A stretch of 64,000 nucleotides of DNA. Origin: Marinobacter halodurans. Its GTDB lineage: Bacteria; Pseudomonadota; Gammaproteobacteria; Pseudomonadales; Oleiphilaceae. Position numbers and translations under genes: made by a program. Below, piece after piece: positions 57,557 through 64,000 of the stretch. The DNA lies in contig NZ_SJDL01000010.1 of assembly GCF_004327985.1 (NCBI RefSeq), forward strand, positions 62,001 through 126,000, given 5' to 3'. The notes below the pieces were generated by a model. The model had not been told where the DNA came from. It was given only the letters and a program-made list of their open reading frames with translations, and did not search any database. Every line of letters begins with the position of its first letter. Within the stretch, counting starts at the first letter, position 1.

Positions 57557-58089
57557 AACGAGTTCTGAAACGGCTACCTCGAATCGTCACCCCAAGAGCT
57601 GGAAATTCTGGACCGAGGACAACTTCAACCAGGCAGCGCTGGTGGCTGGCGAACTCCAGCTTGTAAACACCTGAGTGAGCAGACTTCAAGCCATGAATCC
57701 GCCTTAGCTCTGCGGCACATTCTGGCGCGCCAATAAAATAAAGACGATCCCCCACCTGCAATGTCCGATCAGGCTCTAATTTCAGTCAGATAACCATATG
57801 CCAGAGCCCGAAGACCCGCCTCAGCGATTGTCTTGCCAATGAGCAGGCGCGCAACCCATTGGACCGCGCCGGTTTCCTTGCGTCCGGCCGCAACAATATA
57901 AAGAACTGCAATCGTTATGACACCGGGATTAGCAAAGCCAGCAAGAGCTTCAGTTGGCGACAGAATACCTGTGAGGAGAAGGATGGTGAGCGCGGCCATC
58001 AGCACGAGATCGGCTGAGACGCGGGTTAAAGCCAGTGCTATTAAAACGCTAGATAGCACTCCGACTGTGGTTATAGCTTCCCAAGTCAT
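57501..58089 (-). pseudogene. SLC13-type permease with RCK_C domains, deleted and frameshifted
   Basis: Starting at 58089, the first 85 or so residues read as the N-terminus of an SLC13/DASS permease (TWEAITTVGVLSSVLIALA, SPTEALAGFANPGVITIAVL, TGAVQWVARLLIGKT). The frame then jumps without a break into the middle of a regulatory RCK_C domain (IAEAGLRALAYGYLTEIR), so roughly 300 codons of membrane core are missing. The frame ends at a TGA near 57769 and a second RCK_C part continues in another frame (TLQVGDRLYFIGAPECAAEL...FPALGVTIRGSRFRTRFNAAM) until 57501. The 3' end is lost where it meets the plus-strand pseudogene. An intact gene would be near 600 codons. It cannot make a transporter. In related genomes such permeases accompany sulfate-activation genes, which fits the adjacent cysC. 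Confidence 0.8.
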
Positions 58090-58114
58090 ACCGGTTTAGC
58101 GCCCCAATGCAGAC

Positions 58115-58759
58115 TCAGGAAATCAACTCGCGTCGGACCAGATATTCGATGATAACGTCAACACAATGGTCAACGCTCATAGAAGAAGAATCGAGGCGGA
58201 TCTCAGGTCGCTCAGGCGCCTGATAGGGTGAATCGATACCAGTAAAATTCTTGATGACACCTTGCCTGGCTTTTTCATAGAGCCCCTTTGGGTCCCGCTC
58301 TTCGCAGGTGTTGATCGGCGTATCCATAAAGATCTCGATAAACTCGCCCGCCGGGAACAGCTTACGCACCATTCTACGATCGCCGGTAAATGGCGAGATG
58401 AAGGCACTAATAACGATCAGACCTGCGTCGGTGAAGAGCTTGCTGACTTCACCGATACGGCGAATATTCTCGACACGATCGTCATCGGAAAACCCGAGGT
58501 CACTACAGAGTCCATGACGCACGTTATCACCATCCAGCAAAAACGTGTGATAACCACGCTCATGAAGGGCTACATCCAACGCGTTCGCGATCGTAGACTT
58601 CCCAGAACCGCTCAGCCCGGTAAACCAGAGCAAACAGGGCTTCTGATTTTTAGAGCCCGCCCGATCTGCGCGGGAAACTTTATGGTGGTGCCAGATAATG
58701 TCCTTATTCAATGGTAGGTCCCGTATGCGCCCAATTCGATGATCCGGATAGTTCACCAT
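58115..58759 (-). CDS. cysC: Adenylylsulfate kinase
   Basis: Phosphorylates APS to PAPS, the sulfuryl donor for reduction or sulfation. The 214-residue protein has the P-loop GLSGSGKSTIANAL, DGDNVRHGL, the FISPFTGDRRMVRKLF segment with the phosphoryl-pocket Ser and KGLYEKARQG. Two starts are possible (58759, with TAGG upstream, and 58774). No cysD or cysN lies beside it. It stands alone next to a ruined sulfate-type permease, in a polysaccharide region, so it may serve glycan sulfation or general assimilation. Confidence 0.92.
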   Translation of the reverse strand: MVNYPDHRIGRIRDLPLNKDIIWHHHKVSRADRAGSKNQKPCLLWFTGLSGSGKSTIANALDVALHERGYHTFLLDGDNVRHGLCSDLGFSDDDRVENIRRIGEVSKLFTDAGLIVISAFISPFTGDRRMVRKLFPAGEFIEIFMDTPINTCEERDPKGLYEKARQGVIKNFTGIDSPYQAPERPEIRLDSSSMSVDHCVDVIIEYLVRRELIS

Positions 58760-58774
58760 GTGCCTACAGCGCAT

Positions 58775-59030
58775 GGCAAGATTTTAGTGCCAACTGTCAC
58801 GGCTGCTGTGATTGCAGGAAATACCCTATGCTGATCCGCTTCGGCATGAATGCACTGACCTAATGATTCCGGACAATTACATAAGTGGTAAAATCGCCAC
58901 TACACACGGCTTTTCCTGCGAAACCCGTCCATGCAGGCCTGAGCCTTCTTACGACTCATGGAGCGCCTCCTTACTAGGGGCAAGCCCACCTAACGATAAT
59001 AGGAGCCCGCTTAGTAGGTAAATCGGAGGT
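58775..59030. other. 256-base gap with one short frame behind a strong ribosome site
   Basis: No normal gene is seen between cysC and the pilin gene. On the minus strand AAGGAGG at 58966-58972 precedes an ATG at 58959 and a 19-codon frame ending in TAG at 58900-58902 (Lys/Arg-rich, beginning MSRKKAQACMDGF). The frame stays open after the TAG for many codons. This looks like a truncated gene start, perhaps of a transposase or another basic protein, but I cannot name it. Confidence 0.35.
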
Positions 59031-59459
59031 TTAGCGGCAGCTTGCAGGCACGTATCGATCTTCTCCGCTAAAACTGCAGCTCCAAACAACACCTCCTGAT
59101 TTGGTAGTCACAGGCGACAATTGAAGGACTTCACCATCAATAAACCTAGAAGCATTATTGCCTAGACGAACACTTAAAACAGAATCTACAACGGAAACTC
59201 GATCGACATAGGCCCCAACAGTGCTTGACGGCATAGGCAGGCCATGTGAGCCGCTATTAACACCGGAAAACACCCCCTTACCACCCATGAATACCTCCTC
59301 GACCTGCACCCTAATGCCCGACGAAATTGACAGTGCTTCCGATACTTGAGCCCGCGCCGAATATAGTTGATAAGCCGGGATGGCTACAGCAGCAAGAATT
59401 CCAAGGATCGCCACAACGATCAGCAACTCAATAAGAGTAAATCCGTACTCTCTATTCAT
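59031..59459 (-). CDS. pilA: Type IV major pilin
   Basis: Structural subunit of type IVa pili. The 142-residue prepilin has a 6-residue leader (MNREYG) cut before Phe, then [20 protein letters not shown] with Glu5, needed for N-methylation and assembly. The C-terminal disulfide loop is formed by Cys in WSCSF and the Cys in PASCR at the end. The chain is at the short end for PilA. A sigma-54 promoter lies 42 bases upstream. pilB, pilC and pilD are not in this window. Confidence 0.95.
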   Translation of the reverse strand: MNREYGFTLIELLIVVAILGILAAVAIPAYQLYSARAQVSEALSISSGIRVQVEEVFMGGKGVFSGVNSGSHGLPMPSSTVGAYVDRVSVVDSVLSVRLGNNASRFIDGEVLQLSPVTTKSGGVVWSCSFSGEDRYVPASCR

Positions 59460-59500
59460 CAGTCATCACGCCTCTTAGAAAAACTTTCCAACCATCACTA

Positions 59501-59516
59501 GGCAAATATCGAGCCA
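59501..59516 (-). promoter_or_regulatory. Sigma-54 promoter of the pilin gene
   Basis: On the minus strand TGGCTCGATATTTGCC matches the RpoN consensus TGGCACG-N4-TTGC at all but one position, with the required GG and GC spacing. It lies 42 bases before the pilin ATG. P. aeruginosa pilA is known to be RpoN/PilR-dependent, so the same control is likely. Confidence 0.85.
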
Positions 59517-59712
59517 CATTTTTTTACAGTTTTTTCAGCGAGATAAAAGATCAACATAATCACTAAGGACCTGGAAGGACAAAACCTGACAATTTTTCGA
59601 GCAACCTTCAGCACCAAAATATAACAAAAAGATACAGAGATATCTTTTTGCCGACACCTAGATCAAATGGTATATTTTCGAAATACACTTCCTTTTCGGT
59701 ACGGATATACAG

Positions 59713-60957
59713 TTGAAAATTCTAGTATTGACATCCACATACTCATCAAACAGCAGTTATAAGATCCCGACATTCGTATCAGAGCAGATCAAAGAAATAA
59801 GTCGTCAAAACCCTAGGTTTTCATTTTCAATACTAGCGCCGCATGATGCGCTTCTAGAAACATCAAACCATACATCCGATAATATAAGGGTGAAATTTTT
59901 CCGTTATTTTTACCCAAACAGCTTGCAGTCACTGAATGCCCATGGCCTTTGGCCAACAATAAAAAAAAACCCTCTCAAAATTATTGCATTCATCTTTCAA
60001 CTTGCTTTCGGTATATATTGGACCGTCCGATTGACCACTAGAACGAAGCCCGATCTCATTTATGCACACTGGTTTACACCACAAGGAATCGCTGCATTCA
60101 TTGCATCAAAGTTAACCAACACGCCATTCGCTATAACAAGCCACTCATCTGATGTTTTTGTGCTAAAGAAGTTACCTTTAATCGGACCACTACTAGTAAA
60201 ATCTGCTCTAAACCAATCAAGCGCTATATCAGTTGTTAGCTCACGAACCTATGAAAAAATAAAATGCTTTTACTCGGAAAAGGAATGGGAAAATATACAG
60301 AAAAAAATCTTCTTATTGCCAATGGGCGTACACCTTCCTTCCGAAACCTGTAAGCAAGACGCAGGTAATTACAAGCCTGAGAGAGTACTTTTTATAGGAA
60401 GACTAACGGAAAAGAAGGGTCTACAGTACTTAATACCGGCATTTTACGAAATATCAAAACGCTTCCCCAAAGCCGCCCTAGAAATCTGCGGGAGCGGGCC
60501 ACTTGAAAACTCAATCCTTGAGGCAATCGAGCATTATGGTCTAAACGAGAAGGTCCGACTTCTCGGCCACATAGAAGGACAAGATAAGGACCGCATCTTA
60601 CGAAATTGCAAAGTATTTGTAACACCGTCAATTATTACTGACGATGGCGATGCCGAGGGTTTACCGGTAGCTCTCCTCGAGGGATTAAGCTATGGGAAGA
60701 TCTGTATTGCTACTCGAGAAAGCGGTGCAGATGACATTATTAAAGATGGCATTAACGGTTTTTTGATTAGCCAGAGATCGGTATCTGAATTAGAATCTGC
60801 GTTATCCAAAGCCCTAGAAATCGAAGCCGATGTGCATCAAGGAATCGAAAAAAATGCGAAGAACACAGCAAAAGAATATAGCTGGGAAATTATTGGCAAA
60901 AAGTATACAGATTTTTTGATCAAGGCATCCTACAGTGAAAAAAGTTCTAATAATTAA
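59713..60957 (+). CDS. Family 4 glycosyltransferase
   Basis: A 414-residue retaining GT-B transferase. N-terminal half: KILVLTSTYSSNSSYKIPTF, HWFTPQGIAAFIA, TSHSSDVFVLKKLP. C-terminal half: VLFIGRLTEKKGLQYLIPAF, EICGSGPLENSILEAI and the catalytic E-x7-E region of GT4 in DAEGLPVALLEGLSYGK. It begins with TTG; GGA lies 8 bases upstream. Base composition is far AT-richer than the housekeeping genes, implying transfer. It overlaps the next gene by 23 bases. The sugar is unknown. Confidence 0.9.
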   Translation: MKILVLTSTYSSNSSYKIPTFVSEQIKEISRQNPRFSFSILAPHDALLETSNHTSDNIRVKFFRYFYPNSLQSLNAHGLWPTIKKNPLKIIAFIFQLAFGIYWTVRLTTRTKPDLIYAHWFTPQGIAAFIASKLTNTPFAITSHSSDVFVLKKLPLIGPLLVKSALNQSSAISVVSSRTYEKIKCFYSEKEWENIQKKIFLLPMGVHLPSETCKQDAGNYKPERVLFIGRLTEKKGLQYLIPAFYEISKRFPKAALEICGSGPLENSILEAIEHYGLNEKVRLLGHIEGQDKDRILRNCKVFVTPSIITDDGDAEGLPVALLEGLSYGKICIATRESGADDIIKDGINGFLISQRSVSELESALSKALEIEADVHQGIEKNAKNTAKEYSWEIIGKKYTDFLIKASYSEKSSNN

Positions 60958-62146
60958 TAGCGACTCTCCGTTTAACAAGGGAGATCAGGCAATATTGCTA
61001 GGAAACGTAAGTCTAATTAAGAAAATATGGCCAGAGTCAACGATAACTGCAATATCCAACAATCCAACCAGGGACAAGAAATGGTTTGATATTGACTTCA
61101 TTGAAATGCCAGTATACTCACTCAACCCGGTAAAACTGATAAATTTAACTTTAAAAGCCAGAAATTATGACCTTATATTCTGGGGAGGTGGAGAGCTACT
61201 AAAGGATTACACGACAAAAATCGCGCCGATATATTGGTGCATGAGAATGCTGCTCATAAAACTGGCAAAAAAGCCCATTTACGGGCTTTTTCAAGGTATT
61301 GGCCCCACTCACTCTAGAATGTCAAAGCACTTCATTTCACGCGCAGTGAATCTATGCAAACTATTTATGGTTCGAGACCAGCTATCGGCTGAAAAGTTAA
61401 TTCAATACGGGGTAATTAAAGAAAAAGTTGTAGTCGGCTTTGATCCAGCAATATTAGGCACGCCTAATCATAATTTAAATGCAGCGATAACCAACAATCT
61501 GGAGCCAGATTTCCTTCATAATAGCATTATAGTTAGCGCCCGACGATGGTTTCACTACAAGAAAAGCAGCTGGCTTCCACTTGCTATCCAAAACCGAATT
61601 AACCCGATGAGTCAGCGGAGCGAGTATCAAACCTACATAAAGAACTTCCAAAGCCTGCTCAAACGGGTTCAGGAGTGTTATGGAGTAAACTTGCTTTTTA
61701 TACCAATGTTTAACTCTGATAATGAGGGCGACTCAGACTTCTGCGCCGAACTAGCAACAGCTTTACAAAAAGAAAGGACTCACATACTGGATACGTCTAC
61801 CATATCACCCAACGACCTAATAGATATATATTCACAAGCTAAATGCACTATCGCGAGTCGACTTCATAGCTCGATAATTTCCATAGCTTCTGGAACACCC
61901 TCAATTTGTCTGTATTATGTCGACAAAGGAAAATTGTTTTTTGAACAACTCGAGTCTCCCGAGCAGTCATTCCCGATTGAGACGCTTCTGGAGGGCAACT
62001 ATGAAAGAGCAATAATGGAAAAATTAGAATATATACTTAATTCACCTAAAGAAAAGTACAACTGCCAGTATCGCCTCACCACAATGAGGAATCAGCTAAT
62101 AAACATATTCGAATCCGCAGTGAAAGATGAAAAAAAGACTCGTTAA
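60935..62146 (+). CDS. Polysaccharide pyruvyl transferase family protein
   Basis: A 403-residue GT-B-like protein of the CsaB/WcaK type. Key segments: NSDSPFNKGDQAILLGNVSLI at the start, LIFWGGGELLKDYTT, YGLFQGIGPTHSRMSK, MVRDQLSAEKLIQYG, the RLHSSIISIASGTPSICL loop and ESAVK end. The family either adds ketal pyruvate to sugars or contains related enzymes without proven activity. It starts with GTG inside the GT4 gene and overlaps the next gene by 20 bases, so the three are translationally coupled. Confidence 0.85.
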   Translation: MKKVLIINSDSPFNKGDQAILLGNVSLIKKIWPESTITAISNNPTRDKKWFDIDFIEMPVYSLNPVKLINLTLKARNYDLIFWGGGELLKDYTTKIAPIYWCMRMLLIKLAKKPIYGLFQGIGPTHSRMSKHFISRAVNLCKLFMVRDQLSAEKLIQYGVIKEKVVVGFDPAILGTPNHNLNAAITNNLEPDFLHNSIIVSARRWFHYKKSSWLPLAIQNRINPMSQRSEYQTYIKNFQSLLKRVQECYGVNLLFIPMFNSDNEGDSDFCAELATALQKERTHILDTSTISPNDLIDIYSQAKCTIASRLHSSIISIASGTPSICLYYVDKGKLFFEQLESPEQSFPIETLLEGNYERAIMEKLEYILNSPKEKYNCQYRLTTMRNQLINIFESAVKDEKKTR

Positions 62147-63029
62147 ACTTCTCCGACTTCTGATCATTTTTTTAAGTGTAGCTTTTATCCTAATACACGC
62201 ATGGGGACTCGACTATAACGCAATCTCAATTTCTAACTTCAACCTATACTTCTTATCTTTCTCGATATTTTTGTCACTTACTTTCAGGCTTCTACTATCA
62301 CTAATATGGAACAGATCTATCTACTTTTTTAGTGGCAAAAAACCGGATTATCGAAGCACACTTCATGCTTACGCAGTTTCATGGATAGCGCGATACATTC
62401 CAGGTGGAGTATTCAGCATTATAAGCAGAAGCATAATAAACAAACGAATTGAGATGAGACATTCATTATCTGCCAGCTTGTTTGAGGTGATACTACAAAT
62501 TCTGGCATTAGCTACTTCTATCCTTATTATCCTTTTACTTCTAAATGCAAAAATATCACTTAGGGCGCAAATTATACCAGGAAGTCTGGCAACTCTTATA
62601 CTTGCCATAGCATTACTCTTTCCATACTTCTCTCATAATTTCCAAATGCGTATTTATGAAATAACAAAATTAGACTTGCGACTCTCCACCTCAAGAAAGC
62701 TCAAAACACTCACACAACTTCCATTATATTTTTTATCAGTAAATATAGGATCAGCTTCGTTTGTTATGCTGATACTATCAATAATTCCAAGCCTTTCAAC
62801 TCCAAATATTCTCAATGTATATTCAGTGTATTTAGTCTTATCGCTAGCAAGCACTCTTATTTTTATCGTACCCGCTGGAATAGGCATTCGTGAAGCGGGA
62901 TTAACATTTTTTTTAACGCCCATTATTGGAGCTGAACTGGCATTATTGATATCCATATCTTCGAGGATATGGACTATCGCCTGTGACTGCTTGTTTTATC
63001 TATTATCTTTGGCCGTAAAAAAGCGCTAG
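62127..63029 (+). CDS. UPF0104/LPG_synthase_TM-type membrane protein
   Basis: A 300-residue protein with 7-8 membrane helices. It contains AVSWIARYIPGGVFSIISRS and IVPAGIGIREAGLTFFL, the paired motifs of the UPF0104 (AglD-like) and lysyl-phosphatidylglycerol synthase membrane domain. Members are flippase-like or glycosyl-lipid-related proteins; the exact role is unsettled. Position in a glycan cluster suggests lipid-linked sugar handling. It converges on the GT2 gene with a 3-base gap. Confidence 0.85.
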   Translation: MKKRLVKLLRLLIIFLSVAFILIHAWGLDYNAISISNFNLYFLSFSIFLSLTFRLLLSLIWNRSIYFFSGKKPDYRSTLHAYAVSWIARYIPGGVFSIISRSIINKRIEMRHSLSASLFEVILQILALATSILIILLLLNAKISLRAQIIPGSLATLILAIALLFPYFSHNFQMRIYEITKLDLRLSTSRKLKTLTQLPLYFLSVNIGSASFVMLILSIIPSLSTPNILNVYSVYLVLSLASTLIFIVPAGIGIREAGLTFFLTPIIGAELALLISISSRIWTIACDCLFYLLSLAVKKR

Positions 63030-63032
63030 AAC

Positions 63033-63887
63033 CTATGAGTTGTCATTTTTGTACATAAGAGCGGTAATTTGCTCCGATACTAGACCAACCATAAAGACAA
63101 CCAAAGAGGTAGTGAACATTAAAGCACTCATATTTGTGAAACGACCCTGTGTAATATAGGTAAAGCAATAGTAAGCGACCCCCAAAAGGAAGACAGAAAG
63201 CGACACAGGAACAAATAATTTCAACGGCGAATATAAGGTTCCTATTTTAAATATTATTAGCAAAAACCTCACGCCATCCTTAACAGGCTTAAGATGGCTT
63301 TTCCCAATCCGCTTCTTTACATCGATGCCAACATAGCTAACAGAGTAACCAGCCCTAAAGAAAGCCAGAGTGCTAGTAGTTGGGTAAGAAAAGCCATTCG
63401 GTAGCAAATACAAGAACTCGCGAAATTTCAATGCATTGACTGCACGGAACCCGGAAGTTAAGTCTTTAACCTCATGCCCCGTCACATAACTGGCTAACCT
63501 ATTATATAAGCCATTGGCAAATCCCCTTCCTATATTCGCTTGCCCTTCAGCATTACGTGACCCAATAACCATATCATATCCGGAACGAATCCCTTCGACT
63601 AACTTGTGAATATCTTCTGGTCGATGCTGTCCATCTCCATCCATAAAAATCAGCACATCTCCAGTTGCCTCACGAGCACCTGACTTCACCGCAGCACCAT
63701 TTCCTTTTGAATAAGGATGAAGAACCTCTTTCACGTTGTGCTCTTTACATATTTCAGAAGTGTTGTCTGATGAACCGTCATTCACTACAATAATTTCACT
63801 TGCAACACTCAAAAGCTTTAGCTCAGGAATCAGAGACTTCAAACTATTAGCTTCGTTCTTCGCTGGAATAATTATCGATAATTTCAT
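63033..63887 (-). CDS. Dolichol-phosphate-mannose-synthase-like GT2 glycosyltransferase
   Basis: A 284-residue transferase with an N-terminal GT-A domain (IIPAKNEANSLKSLIPELK, VVNDGSSDNTSEI, MDGDGQHRPEDI) and two C-terminal helices (about 225-275; LFVPVSLSVFLLGVAYYCF, FTTSLVVFMVGLVSEQIT). This layout is typical of polyprenyl-phosphate sugar synthases such as ArnC or GtrB. The ATG at 63887 is chosen; the upstream TTG at 63905 lacks support. AT-rich like its neighbours. It is read leftward and follows another leftward frame by 10 bases. Confidence 0.88.
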   Translation of the reverse strand: MKLSIIIPAKNEANSLKSLIPELKLLSVASEIIVVNDGSSDNTSEICKEHNVKEVLHPYSKGNGAAVKSGAREATGDVLIFMDGDGQHRPEDIHKLVEGIRSGYDMVIGSRNAEGQANIGRGFANGLYNRLASYVTGHEVKDLTSGFRAVNALKFREFLYLLPNGFSYPTTSTLAFFRAGYSVSYVGIDVKKRIGKSHLKPVKDGVRFLLIIFKIGTLYSPLKLFVPVSLSVFLLGVAYYCFTYITQGRFTNMSALMFTTSLVVFMVGLVSEQITALMYKNDNS

Positions 63888-63897
63888 ATGAAACCCA

Positions 63898-64000
63898 TTA
63901 TTCAAAATTTTCTTTATCTTCTTCTACAGTTTCCTGAAAACTCAAGATATCCTGAGCGAACTGCACTGGATCTTTCAGCGAGTTATGTAGTTTCCCCATT
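63898..64000 (-). CDS. 3' end of an unidentified leftward gene (partial)
   Basis: An open frame enters from beyond the window edge and stops at 63898-63900, 10 bases before the GT2 ATG. The visible 33 residues are acidic at the end (SFQETVEEDKENFE). A possible ATG exists at 63999, so it could also be a very short gene, but proximity to the GT2 start and the open frame suggest the last part of a longer gene in the same operon. Function cannot be told. Confidence 0.45.
   Translation of the reverse strand, partial: MGKLHNSLKDPVQFAQDILSFQETVEEDKENFE

Overview
The window is a chromosomal segment of a GC-rich gammaproteobacterium. Three gene neighbourhoods point to the Pseudomonadales/Oceanospirillales side (Marinobacter-like): rpsB/map/glnD/dapC/ArsC-like/dapD/dapE in the order seen in Pseudomonas, an H-NS-type protein of the MvaT family, and the block rpsB-tsf-pyrH-frr-uppS-cdsA-dxr-rseP-bamA-skp-lpxD-fabZ-lpxA-lpxB-rnhB. 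The species cannot be fixed from the sequence alone.

Layout. 1-8013: end of topoisomerase III, then a signalling set (OmpR-type response regulator, secreted LysM/FecR protein, CHASE2 sensor kinase), a convergent lipoprotein and a GNAT acetyltransferase. 8104-8840: two initiator tRNA genes read leftward from a consensus sigma-70 promoter, interleaved with 130-bp repeats that carry the 5' half of the same tRNA. 8994-10034: a DUF484-GGDEF diguanylate cyclase. 10057-25205 (minus strand): lipid A, outer-membrane assembly, isoprenoid, phospholipid and translation genes. 25558-33140 (plus strand): map, glnD and lysine/diaminopimelate genes, then palindromic repeats and a small inverted-repeat element. 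33492-38083: slyX, a membrane-anchored cold-shock-domain protein, two poorly known genes, manC and mvaT.

38306-56869 (minus strand) is an O-antigen or capsule locus. It begins at a promoter and an ops-like (RfaH recruitment) element upstream of wzz. It continues through wzx, the GDP-linked legionaminic acid genes (legB, C, G, I, H, ptmE, legF), a polymerase candidate, glycosyltransferases, UDP-xylose synthase, a 4-ketoreductase, a PglC-type initiating transferase, a WbpM-type 4,6-dehydratase and a TviB-type dehydrogenase. Several neighbours overlap by a few bases, so they are probably translationally coupled. Together they predict a glycan with a legionaminic-type nonulosonic acid, an N-acetylated 6-deoxyhexose, a hexosaminuronic acid and possibly xylose.

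57059-58089 is decayed DNA: a nucleotidyltransferase substrate-binding (HI0074/HepT-like) gene with an in-frame stop, and an SLC13-type permease with a large internal deletion plus a frameshift, next to an intact cysC. A type IV pilin gene follows with a near-perfect sigma-54 promoter. 59713-64000 is a second, clearly AT-richer glycan block (GT4, pyruvyltransferase family, UPF0104-type membrane protein, GT2), probably acquired by transfer.

Most unusual points: the tRNA-fMet-derived repeat array; the 156-bp inverted-repeat element flanked exactly by 54-bp direct repeats; the cold-shock domain attached to two membrane helices; the ops-like element over the polysaccharide operon; and the orphan P-loop ATPase with its small partner gene. 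All functional statements come from reading the sequence and from family knowledge; no database search was made.
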